Shown one piece after another: positions 22,014 to 30,677 of a stretch of 31,309 nucleotides of DNA. Origin of the DNA: Terriglobia bacterium (GTDB lineage: Bacteria; Acidobacteriota; Terriglobia; UBA7540). The stretch is taken from contig JASIKV010000159.1 in the NCBI GenBank assembly GCA_030049455.1, positions 1 through 31,309 on the forward strand, in the 5' to 3' direction. The notes under the pieces were generated by a model. That model did not search any database. It was not told where the DNA came from and worked only from the letters and a program-made list of their open reading frames with translations. Made by a program: the position numbers and the translations under genes. Within the stretch, counting starts at the first letter, position 1; the number at the start of each line of letters is the position of its first letter.

Positions 22014-23375
22014 CTATCGGCGCGCCCGGGTCCTAATCACGATGGGGGTTCCTGCGAACCCGAATCTTTCGCGAATGCGGTTCTCAAGGAAGCGCTCGAA
22101 GGAGAAATGCAGTTTGCCCGAGCGATTGGTGAAGGCGATGAAGATGGGCGGCGCCACCCCCGCCTGGGTCATGTAGAAAACCCGCGTGGGTTTGCCCGCC
22201 GGCGTGGTCACTCGGTCGAAATCAACTTCCTCCATGAATCGGTTCATCTCTGACGTGCTGATGCGCAGCCGGCGGCTTTGGGCAACCTGCACAATGGCCT
22301 GCAACAGGTTCCCAACCCGCTGCCCGCGAAGTGCGGAGATGAAAACGATGGGCGCGTAGTCCAGATACTTCATTCCCTCGCGAATCTTGCGCGTAAAGTC
22401 CTGAGTGGTGGCGGGACCTTTGCGAATTGCATCCCACTTGTTCACGACGATGATGACGGAGCGGCGGCTTTCGTGAGCGTATCCGCCAATGTGCGTGTCG
22501 AGCGCCGTCACCCCCTCCTGCGCGTCCAGAATCAGCAGCGCCACGTCCGCGCGCTCCAGGTGTTTGCGCGCCTGAATGACGCTCAGTTTCTCAGCCAGCA
22601 ATTTGGTCTTTCCCTTCCGCCGGATTCCCGCCGTGTCCACAAATCGGAAGTGCAGGCCGTCCCGCTCCAGCTCCGCGTCCACAGCGTCGCGCGTGGTTCC
22701 GGGAATGGCTGAGACAATTGCGCGCTCCTCATTCATCAGCCGGTTCAACAAAGTGGACTTCCCCACGTTGGGACGGCCGATGATGGCGACGTTGATGGGA
22801 TATTCGGCCGAACCGACCACGGATTCATCGGCGGGCGTTGTTTCCGTTTTTTCGTCGGTGCTGGTTGGCGCCGATGGGAAATCCGCGGTTATGTGGTCCA
22901 GCAAATCGTCAACGCCCAGACCGTGCTCGGCGGAAATTGGGAAGACGTCTTTGATTCCCAGACGGTGAAACTCCGCACTTAGTGGCGCGTGCTGCTCGGC
23001 GTCAACCTTGTTGACCGCCAGCGACAATGGCCTGCCTGTGCGCCGAAGGAGTTGCGCCAGTTCTTCGTCGAGCGGCACCACGCCTTCGCGGCCGTCGACT
23101 ACCAGAATCAAGTGGGCGGCTTCTTCGATGGCTTTCTTCGCCTGGCGAAGGATTTCCACCGGAATCAGCTCCTTGTCGGTGGGAATGATTCCGCCGGTGT
23201 CAATCACCTCAAAGGGTTTTCCCAGCCATTCGGCGAGCGCGTAAAGGCGGTCGCGGGTCATCCCGGGTTCATCGCCCACCAGCGCCCGGCGCTGGCCACA
23301 GAGGCGATTGAATAGCGTGGACTTGCCCACATTGGGCCGGCCGAGAATCACGATGCGAGGGAGAGTGGAGGCCAT
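22014..23375 (-). CDS. der: Ribosome-assembly GTPase Der (EngA)
   Basis: This 453-residue Der has the diagnostic tandem GTPase domains. The first has GRPNVGKSTLFNRL, DTGG and NKVD. After an acidic linker, the second has GRPNVGKSTLLNRL, DTAGIRRKGK and NKWD. The C-terminal KH-like domain follows (NRFMEEVDFDRVTTPAGKPTRVFYMTQAGVAPPIFIAFTN). Der acts in maturation of the 50S ribosomal subunit. The start ATG 23375 is fixed by the family, yet AAGGAG directly abuts it with no spacer. The PIN/TRAM gene lies 195 bases downstream behind its own promoter candidate. Confidence 0.97.
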   Translation of the reverse strand: MASTLPRIVILGRPNVGKSTLFNRLCGQRRALVGDEPGMTRDRLYALAEWLGKPFEVIDTGGIIPTDKELIPVEILRQAKKAIEEAAHLILVVDGREGVVPLDEELAQLLRRTGRPLSLAVNKVDAEQHAPLSAEFHRLGIKDVFPISAEHGLGVDDLLDHITADFPSAPTSTDEKTETTPADESVVGSAEYPINVAIIGRPNVGKSTLLNRLMNEERAIVSAIPGTTRDAVDAELERDGLHFRFVDTAGIRRKGKTKLLAEKLSVIQARKHLERADVALLILDAQEGVTALDTHIGGYAHESRRSVIIVVNKWDAIRKGPATTQDFTRKIREGMKYLDYAPIVFISALRGQRVGNLLQAIVQVAQSRRLRISTSEMNRFMEEVDFDRVTTPAGKPTRVFYMTQAGVAPPIFIAFTNRSGKLHFSFERFLENRIRERFGFAGTPIVIRTRARR

Positions 23376-23412
23376 CTCCTTGAGAATAACAGAATGGCGT
23401 GATGAACTGAAT

Positions 23413-23516
23413 TTGTAGCGCGGACCGCCGGTTTTGTGGTTCGCGTTTTTTGTGGTGCCTGACAGAATAACTAACGGAAAACCCGCAGACCGCAAAATCA
23501 GCGGTCGGCGCTATAG
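23413..23516. repeat. Long palindromic intergenic element
   Basis: About 26 bases at the left (from TTGTAGCGCGGACCGCC, 23413 onward) match the reverse complement of the right end (...AGCGGTCGGCGCTATA, ending 23515) with about four mismatches. It shares the TTGTAGCGC end with the elements at 7837 and 26811. It lies in the 162-base gap between the Asp-box protein gene and der. Confidence 0.75.
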
Positions 23517-23537
23517 CGGGACGCCCGCCCTGGACCT

Positions 23538-26500
23538 CTACTCTTCGTCCTCCGATTCCGACGCCGGCTCAGGTTTCACCTCAATCTTAATCACCGAAAG
23601 TCCGGCTCCACCCAACTGCTTGTTGAGCGCGGGAATGTCCGTTGATTTGATGGCTTTCCAGCGCGCGATTACATCCGCTTCGTCCTTTTGCGCGGCCGAG
23701 AACGCAGCGGTTTGGGTCGCCGTGGGCGCGGCGTCAACGTGATTCACCTGGGTATACAGACCGCCGACTTCACCCGCGGCGCGGGAAATGGACGGCTCAG
23801 GCGACGGCGGAGCGAAGAAGCCTCCCCCGCGCGCACCGGCCAGCGCCGACGCCTTCTTGCGGAGTGCGTTGACCGCATCGGCGACAGCGCCGCTCGCCTG
23901 CTTGGAGAGTGCGTCGAGTTGCTGATCGAGCGCCTTCAGTTCCGCCTGCGCGTCAAAGGTCTCATTCATCATCGCCGCGAGGCGCGTTTCAAAATTATGA
24001 GCCTGGCGCAGGTCCGCGGCGGGCGTGGGCACGCGCGGATCCATCAACACGGTCAATGGGGCCGTCAGGGTTTTGCCGTCCGCCGTAAGCTTCACGATGT
24101 ATTTGCCCGGCAAAACGTTCGGGCCCAGCGGCTCTCGCGGAGTATCGTGCGGCACCGCCGAAATCGGATAGTTGTAACCCGACGACTGCGGCGGAGTTTC
24201 ACGCAAATCCCACACGAATCGATGCATTCCCGGCTCGGTTGAGAGCATTGAGGGCATGCGCACCCAATAGGTCGGCACGCCGAGTGTTTCCCGCAGCGAC
24301 TCCAGGGTGAAGGGCGGCTTGTCAGCGCTCGAGAAGCGCCGAATTTTCTTGCCAGCGCTGTCCAGGATTTCGAATGTGACGGGGCCCGTCACACCAGCGC
24401 CCAGAGAGTAGTCAATGACCGCGCCATCGGGAGGATTCTGCCCCGCGGGCTCGTCCGGAGGCAGCGGCGTATCCGTGTTCGTATCGCGGCGGACCCGGTA
24501 AGCGGACGCGGGTTTGAACAGATAAACGTCCGCACCGGAAGCGGAAGCGATTTGGCGCAGGGGAGTGATGTCATCCAGCACCCAGAACGAGCGGCCGTGC
24601 GTCCCCACCAGCAAGTCGTCGTTGTGAATCCACAAATCCCGCATGGAGGTATGAGGAAGGTTCAATTGCAGCGACTGCCAGTGATCACCCGCGTCAAATG
24701 AAACCCACACGGCGTTCTCCGTGCCCGCGAACAACAGGCCCTTGACCTCCGGATCCTCGCGCACCGTGTCAACCGGACCAAAGTCCGGCAGTCCGTCAAT
24801 GATTTTTTGCCAGGTTTTGCCCCCGTCACGCGTGCGATAGATGAAAGGATGCTGATCGTCAATTCGAAAGCGGCTGACGGAAGCGTACGCCGTGCTGTCG
24901 TCAAAATGCGAGGCGGAAATTTGCGTTACCTTGCTCCAGGGAATTAATTCCGGGGGCGTGATGTTGCTCCAGTTTTTACCTCCGTCGCGCGTTATCCAGA
25001 TTTGGCCGTCGTCGGTCCCGGCCCAGAGGGTGTTGATATTTTTGAAGGAAGGCGCGAGCGCATAAATTGCGCCACGAACGCGCGCGGCGTTCCGGTCCTT
25101 TGATGCCAGGTCGCCAAGGCTTGCGGGGATTCCCGGATGCTCCCGCGTAAGGTCCGGGCTGATGGTGCGCCACGACACTCCGCCGTCATTGCTCTGAAAC
25201 AATTCGTTTGCGGCAAAGTAGAGGATGTGTGGATCGACGGGCGAAAACATAACCGGCTCCGTGCGGTCGGTCCGGTAGTTCCCGCCGCGCATCATGATGG
25301 GCGTAACGTCCTGCACCTGCCCCGTAACCCAATCGAACTTTGAAACCTCAGTGCGGCCGGCGCCGTAGACGTAGCGCGGATGCAGAGGGTCAGGCGCGAC
25401 GTACCCGTATTCGATCACGCCGACCGGATGCCAATCGCGAAAGGTGATTTCGCCATCGTTGCCGCGGCTCGACGTGCCGACGGAGCCGCTCTCCTGCTGC
25501 CCGCCGTAGACGCGATAGGGGAACTCATTGTCGGTGATGACGTGGTAGAACTGCGCGGTCGGCTGGTTATACCAGGAGCTCCATGTTTCACCGCCGTTCA
25601 CTGTAACGATGGCGCCCTGGTCGCTGACCAGCAGAATGGTGTTGGGGTCGTTGGGATTGATCCACATATTCTGGTAATCATCGCCGCCGGGCGCGCCCCG
25701 AATGCCCGTCCAGGTCTTTCCGCCGTCCTTCGAGCGCCAGGTGACCGTGCTGGTGGTGTAAATCACATCGGGATTTTTCGGATCGACGCGGGGTACGGCA
25801 AGATCACCGCCGCCGATGCGTACGGATGGGCGCGCGTCCGTGGTCGTTTGTGTCCAGTGCTCGCCGCCGTCATCGGAGCGAAAAATGTGCGTGCCGCGTG
25901 TGACCGCCAGGCTTGAATAAACGATCTGCGGATTGCTCGGCGCGATGGCGACGTAGGCTTGAACAAGGTCTTCCGGCAAACCGCCTGAGAGTTTATTCCA
26001 AGTGGTGCCGCCGTCGGTGGACTTGAAAATCCCCCCGCCTGCGCCGCCGTAGGAATTTCCGTCCTCCCACGGCCCCTGGCGCGCCCGCCACAGACAGGCA
26101 TAGAGCACATCGGGATTCGAAGGATCGATTTCAACGTCGGAGCCGCCGGTGTTTTCATCCTTGTACAAAACTTTCTGCCAGGTTTGGCCGCCGTCCGTGG
26201 AGCGAAAGATTCCGCGCTCTTCGTTTGCGCCGTAGGGATGACCGAGCACGGCGGCGAACACCTTGTTGGGGTCGCGCGGATCGATGGCAAGCGTAGGAAT
26301 CTGCTGGCCATCGCGCAGACCGAGGTGCGTCCAGGTTTTGCCCGCGTCGGTGGATTTGTAGATTCCGTCACCCACAGAAAGGTCGGGGCGCTGCAAACCC
26401 TCGCCGCTTGCCACGTAGACAATATTGGGATCGGAAGGCGCGACCGCGATGGCTCCCACCGACTGAGTGGGTTGATCGTCGAAGATGGGGTTCCAGGTGC

Positions 26501-26729
26501 GGCCATAGTCAGTCGACTTCCAAACGCCGCCATTCACCTGCGCGATATAGAAGACGCTTGGCTGGCTGGGCACGCCCGTGGCCGCGCGCGTGCGGCCGCC
26601 GCGGAAGGGGCCGATCAGACGCCAGCGCATCTCCTGATAAAGAGTCGGCGAATATTTCTGCGCGCTGGCAAGGGCGGCAAACGCGCACATGGCAAGAATA
26701 CATGTTATGAGGTGACGGCGATTGTTCAT
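23538..26729 (-). CDS. Exported Asp-box (VPS10/sortilin-like) repeat protein
   Basis: This 1063-residue protein starts with a signal peptide (MNNRRHLITCILAMCAFAALASAQ). About eleven Asp-box repeats of the form S-x-DGG-x-TW follow over residues 60-720. They include KSTDYGRTW, KSTDAGKTW, RSTDGGQTW, KSTDGGTTW, RSKDGGKTW, ITRDGGKNW and RTRDGGKTW, and they predict one or two large beta-propellers as in sortilin/VPS10 and some glycoside hydrolases. Residues 800-930 resemble an immunoglobulin-like region (GKYIVKLTADGKTLTAPLTVLMDPR). The C-terminus is helical and ends in an acidic tail. Annotations as glycosyl hydrolase are common for relatives, but I see no catalytic residues I can name. GGAGG seven bases upstream supports ATG 26729 over the farther open frame. 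Confidence 0.85.
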   Translation of the reverse strand: MNNRRHLITCILAMCAFAALASAQKYSPTLYQEMRWRLIGPFRGGRTRAATGVPSQPSVFYIAQVNGGVWKSTDYGRTWNPIFDDQPTQSVGAIAVAPSDPNIVYVASGEGLQRPDLSVGDGIYKSTDAGKTWTHLGLRDGQQIPTLAIDPRDPNKVFAAVLGHPYGANEERGIFRSTDGGQTWQKVLYKDENTGGSDVEIDPSNPDVLYACLWRARQGPWEDGNSYGGAGGGIFKSTDGGTTWNKLSGGLPEDLVQAYVAIAPSNPQIVYSSLAVTRGTHIFRSDDGGEHWTQTTTDARPSVRIGGGDLAVPRVDPKNPDVIYTTSTVTWRSKDGGKTWTGIRGAPGGDDYQNMWINPNDPNTILLVSDQGAIVTVNGGETWSSWYNQPTAQFYHVITDNEFPYRVYGGQQESGSVGTSSRGNDGEITFRDWHPVGVIEYGYVAPDPLHPRYVYGAGRTEVSKFDWVTGQVQDVTPIMMRGGNYRTDRTEPVMFSPVDPHILYFAANELFQSNDGGVSWRTISPDLTREHPGIPASLGDLASKDRNAARVRGAIYALAPSFKNINTLWAGTDDGQIWITRDGGKNWSNITPPELIPWSKVTQISASHFDDSTAYASVSRFRIDDQHPFIYRTRDGGKTWQKIIDGLPDFGPVDTVREDPEVKGLLFAGTENAVWVSFDAGDHWQSLQLNLPHTSMRDLWIHNDDLLVGTHGRSFWVLDDITPLRQIASASGADVYLFKPASAYRVRRDTNTDTPLPPDEPAGQNPPDGAVIDYSLGAGVTGPVTFEILDSAGKKIRRFSSADKPPFTLESLRETLGVPTYWVRMPSMLSTEPGMHRFVWDLRETPPQSSGYNYPISAVPHDTPREPLGPNVLPGKYIVKLTADGKTLTAPLTVLMDPRVPTPAADLRQAHNFETRLAAMMNETFDAQAELKALDQQLDALSKQASGAVADAVNALRKKASALAGARGGGFFAPPSPEPSISRAAGEVGGLYTQVNHVDAAPTATQTAAFSAAQKDEADVIARWKAIKSTDIPALNKQLGGAGLSVIKIEVKPEPASESEDEE

Positions 26730-26810
26730 CTGAAGCCTCCGGTGAAGACTGCATAGCATAAACCCAATTCCCGCCTGCCGGAAAGAGAATCCATGGCGGG
26801 GGAGCGTCGA

Positions 26811-26919
26811 TTGTAGCGCGGATATCCCCGCCCGGGCCGCCACGTCCCAAGGGGAGAGTAGCGGGCATCGCATACCCGCCCATGGCATTCGGCCGCGGCT
26901 GGGGACAGCCGCGCTACAA
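26811..26919. repeat. Palindromic intergenic element with 9-base inverted ends
   Basis: TTGTAGCGC (26811-26819) is matched by its exact reverse complement GCGCTACAA (26911-26919). The right end GGACAGCCGCGCTACAA is the same 17 bases as in the element at 7837-7928. It fills most of the 229-base divergent gap between the Asp-box protein gene and the helicase gene, leaving little room for separate promoters. Confidence 0.8.
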
Positions 26920-26958
26920 TTCGCAAGCGCCTTTCCCGAATCGCAATTCCTAGGCATA

Positions 26959-28914
26959 ATGGCAATGCCCTTCCCTATGGCCAACAGCAATCCGAAGACG
27001 GCGGAAAAGTTGACCCTCGACCAGGTATTCGCGCCCGGCGGATGGCTGGCGCGGCATCATCCAAAGTACGAGTTCCGGCCCGGCCAACTCGAAATGGCGG
27101 AGAGCGTGGCCGCGGCGCTGGAGAATCGCCAGCATCTGATTGTCGAAGCCGGCACGGGAACGGGAAAAACCCTGGCATACCTCGTTCCGCTGTTGCGCAG
27201 CGGACTGCGCACGGTCATTTCCACGGGTACGAAGAACCTTCAGGAGCAGCTCTTTTACAAAGACGTTCCCTTCCTCAAGAAAATGTTCCCGCAGATGCGC
27301 GTGACGCTGATGAAGGGGCGGCAGAACTATCTCTGTCGTCAGAAGCTCTACGACATTGAGAAGCAACCCGTCCTCGACGGCATGGGGCAGGTGGAGCAAT
27401 ACCCGAAATTGCGCGAGTGGGAGCAGCGCACAGAAACCGGCGACCGCGCCGAGCTGCGCTGGCTGCCCGACGCAAGCGAGCTCTGGAAGAAAGTCGATGC
27501 GCGAAGCGAAACCTGCACGGGACAGAAGTGCCGCGAATTTGAGCGCTGCTTTATCACCCAGATGCACCAGCGCGCAGCGGAGTCCGACTTGCTCATCGTG
27601 AACCACCACCTGTTTTTCGCCGATCTCGCGCTGCGACAGAGGGAATACGCCTCGCTACTGCCGGATTACGCCGCGCTGGTATTCGACGAAGCGCATGAGA
27701 TTGAAGACGTAGCAACGCAATACTTCGGCGTAGAAGTCAGCAACTACCGCGTGGAGGAGCTGGCGCGCGACACGGAAGCCACGCTGCGCATGAAAGGCAT
27801 CAGGAGCAACGAAATTCTGGGCGCGGTGGGCGAGCTGCGCCGCCGGGCCGATCTGTTTTTCGAACTTTTCCCTGCCCATGAAGGCCGATCAAACTTTGAC
27901 CATCGCGAGAGCTTTCTGGAGGTCCATCGCGGCGCGTATTCAGCCCTGACCAATGCCCTGATGCTTCTCCAGACCGAATTGAGCCGCCTGCCCGAGCGGC
28001 CGGAGGAAATCAACAATCTCGGACGGAGGGCCGTGGAGCTGCGCGCGGCTTTCGAACTGGTTATGGAAGGCCGGGAACCCAACATGGTTTACTGGTGGGA
28101 GCGGCGCGGGCGCGGAGTGTTTATCCAGGCCACGCCCATTGACGTTTCCGGGCTTCTGCGCGTGCGGCTGTTTGAAAAAGTTGAGACCGTGATCATGACC
28201 TCCGCGACCCTGGCCGTAAGCGGAAGCTTCGATTTCCTGAAGCGGCGCCTGGGCGTGCAAAACGCCAAGGAACGGATTCTTGAATCGCATTTCGATTTCG
28301 CCCATCAGGCCCTGCTCTACACGCCCGGGCACTTGCCCGATCCGCGCCAGCCGGACTTTGCGCACCTGGCGGCGGAAGAAATCGTGCACTTGCTGAAGGC
28401 CACGCATGGCCGGGCGTTCGTGCTTTTCACTTCCCACGCGCAGATGCGGGATGTTTACGAACGGCTGCGGCCGCACCTGCGTTTTCCCCTGATGATTCAG
28501 GGTTCGATGCCGCGCACGGAATTGCTGGATCGCTTCCGATCTACGCCGCACGCCGTGTTGTTCGGAACCAGCTCATTCTGGCAGGGCGTGGATGTGCAGG
28601 GCGAGCAACTGAGCGCCGTGGTGATCGATCGCCTGCCGTTTGCCGTCCCTACCGACCCGGTGACGGCTGCGCGCATCCGGCAAATCAACGAAGAGGGCGG
28701 CAACGCCTTCACCGATTACCAGGTGCCGCAGGCGGTCATCACCCTGAAGCAGGGTTTCGGCCGGCTGATTCGCAGCGAAACGGACCGCGGAATCCTCGCC
28801 ATGCTGGACCACCGGCTGGTGCGAATGCCTTACGGGCGCATTTTTCTCGAGAGCCTTCCGCCTTACCGCAAGACGAATCGGCTGGAAGACGTAAAGGCCT
28901 TCATGCGAGAATGA
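26959..28914 (+). CDS. ATP-dependent DNA helicase, DinG/XPD family (Fe-S)
   Basis: This 651-residue superfamily-2 helicase has Walker A GTGTGKT at 65-71 and the DEAH box at 243-246. Four cysteines, C126, C186, C191 and C197, in the position of the XPD/DinG iron-sulfur cluster stand between them. Later motifs are VIMTSATLAVSG, FGTSSFWQGVDVQG and QGFGRLIRSETDRG. Such enzymes unwind DNA 5' to 3' and help with R-loops, D-loops and stalled forks. DinG or YoaA type cannot be settled by eye. Three in-frame ATGs (26959, 26965, 26977) compete; the first has AGG four bases before it. queD follows after 27 bases on the same strand. Confidence 0.93.
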   Translation: MAMPFPMANSNPKTAEKLTLDQVFAPGGWLARHHPKYEFRPGQLEMAESVAAALENRQHLIVEAGTGTGKTLAYLVPLLRSGLRTVISTGTKNLQEQLFYKDVPFLKKMFPQMRVTLMKGRQNYLCRQKLYDIEKQPVLDGMGQVEQYPKLREWEQRTETGDRAELRWLPDASELWKKVDARSETCTGQKCREFERCFITQMHQRAAESDLLIVNHHLFFADLALRQREYASLLPDYAALVFDEAHEIEDVATQYFGVEVSNYRVEELARDTEATLRMKGIRSNEILGAVGELRRRADLFFELFPAHEGRSNFDHRESFLEVHRGAYSALTNALMLLQTELSRLPERPEEINNLGRRAVELRAAFELVMEGREPNMVYWWERRGRGVFIQATPIDVSGLLRVRLFEKVETVIMTSATLAVSGSFDFLKRRLGVQNAKERILESHFDFAHQALLYTPGHLPDPRQPDFAHLAAEEIVHLLKATHGRAFVLFTSHAQMRDVYERLRPHLRFPLMIQGSMPRTELLDRFRSTPHAVLFGTSSFWQGVDVQGEQLSAVVIDRLPFAVPTDPVTAARIRQINEEGGNAFTDYQVPQAVITLKQGFGRLIRSETDRGILAMLDHRLVRMPYGRIFLESLPPYRKTNRLEDVKAFMRE

Positions 28915-28941
28915 AGATTCAGGGATGATTACGAGGTTTCC

Positions 28942-29313
28942 ATGTTCGAGGTTTCGGTAGAGTACACATTCGCGGCCGGCCACGCACTTCGCGGCTACAA
29001 GGGCAAGTGCGAAAACGTTCACGGCCACAATTACAAAGTCCAGTTGGCAATTGCCGGTGAGGAGCTTGATTCCGCCGGGCTGCTGATGGATTTCGTGGAG
29101 GTGCGAAAGAACATTAAAGGTCTGGTGGAGCGCCTGGACCATCGCTTTCTAAATGACCTGGCGCCGTTCGATAAGCTGAACCCCTCGGCGGAGAACATTG
29201 CCAAGTATTTCTGCGATGAGCTTCAGGCGCCGGTGGAGCAGCGGGGCTTGCGGGTGAGCGCGGTGACCATTTGGGAGACGGATACGACCTCAGCCACGTA
29301 TCGTCCGAAGTAG
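28942..29313 (+). CDS. queD: 6-carboxytetrahydropterin synthase QueD
   Basis: At 123 residues this is a normal QueD of the 6-pyruvoyl-tetrahydropterin synthase family. The zinc ligands H14, H27 and H29 (AGHALRGYKGKCENVHGHNY) and catalytic C23 are present, as are the LLMDFVEVRKNIKGLVERLDHRFLND segment and the terminal WETDTTSATY. It converts dihydroneopterin triphosphate to 6-carboxytetrahydropterin, the first dedicated step to preQ0. queE and queC follow within 1.4 kb, which supports QueD over a biopterin role. It is close behind the helicase gene and may share its transcript. Confidence 0.94.
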   Translation: MFEVSVEYTFAAGHALRGYKGKCENVHGHNYKVQLAIAGEELDSAGLLMDFVEVRKNIKGLVERLDHRFLNDLAPFDKLNPSAENIAKYFCDELQAPVEQRGLRVSAVTIWETDTTSATYRPK

Positions 29314-29401
29314 CAAGGCGCGATTGGAAAGATAAGGAAGCTGGAAATTCGTTTGCAAGGCCTCCGCGCCCATCGAAATTCACCCTCGGGAACCGGTTTC
29401 C

Positions 29402-29647
29402 TTACCAGGTCCAGAAGGCGACGGCGGGATGCAATTCCGCCTGGTGTTTCTGGGCACAAACACCCTGCTTGCAAACGTAGGTGTCCTCGCACCAACGGCA
29501 GCGGGACAATTCGTCCTTCTCGCGGACCGTCCCGCAGACGGAGCAGGCCTCCAGAAGGTGAGCAACTACGTGCCTTGAGTAGCTACGCCAGGTTTCAAAT
29601 ACTTCCCGCTCTTCCCGGATTTTTTCAAGCTCTTCGTGGCTAAGCAT
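29402..29647 (-). CDS. Small cysteine-rich (zinc-binding) protein of unknown function
   Basis: This 81-residue frame has a strong start: AAGGGAG seven bases before ATG 29647. The N-terminal third is a charged helix (SHEELEKIREEREVFETWRSY). The rest has three cysteine pairs, CSVC, CRWC and CKQGVC, plus histidines (QKHQAELHP), a pattern of one or two treble-clef or B-box-like zinc sites. I cannot name a family. It lies on the opposite strand between queD and queE, so it is not part of the que transcript. Ribosome site, cysteine spacing and lack of overlap with other genes argue that it is real. Confidence 0.65.
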   Translation of the reverse strand: MLSHEELEKIREEREVFETWRSYSRHVVAHLLEACSVCGTVREKDELSRCRWCEDTYVCKQGVCAQKHQAELHPAVAFWTW

Positions 29648-29885
29648 TGTGTGCTCCCTTTCCACTACACCTTTCGATGCAATCAGGGTGCCAATGTTTG
29701 TTCCCCTGCCATTGCCATCGACCAGGAAGAATCTCCCTTAAGCTCAGCAGGGTAGGACGAAGCAAGGAAAATGGGAATCCACCCGAGGTACTGTGACAGA
29801 AGTACCACTCTGACGCGTAAACCGCTTAGTTGGGGGGGAAGTACTTAATTGAGATTTGACGAAGGGTCCCAGTGCGAATCGGCTC

Positions 29886-29894
29886 TGCTAAAAT
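29886..29894 (+). promoter_or_regulatory. Candidate extended -10 promoter of queE
   Basis: TGCTAAAAT is an extended -10 (TGn plus a five-of-six TATAAT match), 47 bases before the queE ATG. No good -35 lies at the normal distance; TTGACG at 29856-29861 is 27 bases away, too far. An inverted repeat AGGGAC (29910-29915)/GTCCCT (29929-29934) lies between it and the start codon. The remainder of the 29648-29941 gap shows only GGTACT/AGTACC (29787-29806). Confidence 0.45.
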
Positions 29895-29941
29895 GGAGTA
29901 AGATGCGATAGGGACTGGCACGCAGCAGGTCCCTCAAACGA

Positions 29942-30580
29942 ATGGTCATCACCGAAATCTTCAAGTCGATACAAGGCGAAAGCAACTTCGCGGGATTGCC
30001 CTGTGTCTTTATTCGCTTGACCGGCTGCAACCTTCGTTGCCACTGGTGCGACACAGCCTACGCATTCCATGGCGGACAGAAGATGACCGTAGGTGAAGTC
30101 ATGGCGCGGGTCCAACAACTGGGTGGCGAATTGGTGGAGCTGACGGGCGGCGAGCCGCTCCTTCAAGACGACGTCTATCCCCTGACCGACAATTTGCTGG
30201 CAGAGGGATTCAAAGTGCTGGTTGAAACGAGTGGCGAGCGCAATATCGGGCGCTTGCCGCGCGAAGTGGTAAAAGTCCTGGATGTAAAATGTCCCGGCAG
30301 CGGCGAGGGTGGGACTTTTTGTCTCGATAATTTGAACTCGATCGACCAGAAAGACCAAATCAAGTTTGTGATTGCCAACGAGAGTGATTTTCGCTTTGCG
30401 AGCGGCTTTATGGCCGAGCATGATTTGCGAAATCGCGTGCAGGAGATCATCCTTTCACCGGCCTTCGGCCAATTGCCGCCACGCCAGCTTGCCGATTGGA
30501 TTCTGCGCGACGGATTGAAGGTTCGCCTGGGCCTGCAGATTCACAAGTTCATTTGGGACCCGGAGGCCCGGGGAGTGTAA
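29942..30580 (+). CDS. queE: 7-carboxy-7-deazaguanine synthase QueE
   Basis: This 212-residue radical-SAM enzyme has the cluster motif C29-x3-C33-x2-C36 (CNLRCHWCDT), the substrate-binding start IFKSIQGESNFAGLPCVFIRLTGC, and the SAM-binding ELTGGEPLLQ. It turns 6-carboxytetrahydropterin, made by QueD, into 7-carboxy-7-deazaguanine. Length is normal. The Shine-Dalgarno is weak, and a small hairpin (AGGGAC/GTCCCT) ends seven bases before the ATG. The next gene is queC, behind a palindromic element. Confidence 0.95.
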   Translation: MVITEIFKSIQGESNFAGLPCVFIRLTGCNLRCHWCDTAYAFHGGQKMTVGEVMARVQQLGGELVELTGGEPLLQDDVYPLTDNLLAEGFKVLVETSGERNIGRLPREVVKVLDVKCPGSGEGGTFCLDNLNSIDQKDQIKFVIANESDFRFASGFMAEHDLRNRVQEIILSPAFGQLPPRQLADWILRDGLKVRLGLQIHKFIWDPEARGV

Positions 30581-30582
30581 GC

Positions 30583-30654
30583 GTAGGGGCACCCCTTGCG
30601 GGTGCCCTTTCGGATGCGGCTGGAATGAAGGGCAGGGACAAGCCCTGCCCCTAC
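30583..30654. repeat. Double-hairpin intergenic element with 9-base inverted ends
   Basis: GTAGGGGCA (30583-30591) is the exact reverse complement of TGCCCCTAC (30646-30654). Inside are two perfect eight-base hairpins, GGGCACCC/GGGTGCCC (30587-30607) and GGGCAGGG/CCCTGCCC (30630-30650). The first is followed by only three T, so termination after queE is possible but not clear. It is built like the TTGTAGCGC elements but with a different GC-rich core. Confidence 0.8.
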
Positions 30655-30677
30655 AATTCCTGATCGTTAAGAGTTTT

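Noticed and set aside
26730..26990. Longer N-terminus of the Asp-box protein (1150 codons)
   Set aside because: The extra 87 codons pass through a palindromic repeat and precede a clear signal peptide with its own GGAGG at 26729.
29916..29922. TGGCACG, resembling a sigma-54 -24 box before queE
   Set aside because: The -12 position reads AGGT rather than TTGC, so the essential GC is missing.
3647..30654. CRISPR-like interpretation of the recurring palindromes
   Set aside because: Copies are isolated between genes with variable cores; there is no regular repeat-spacer array and no cas gene.
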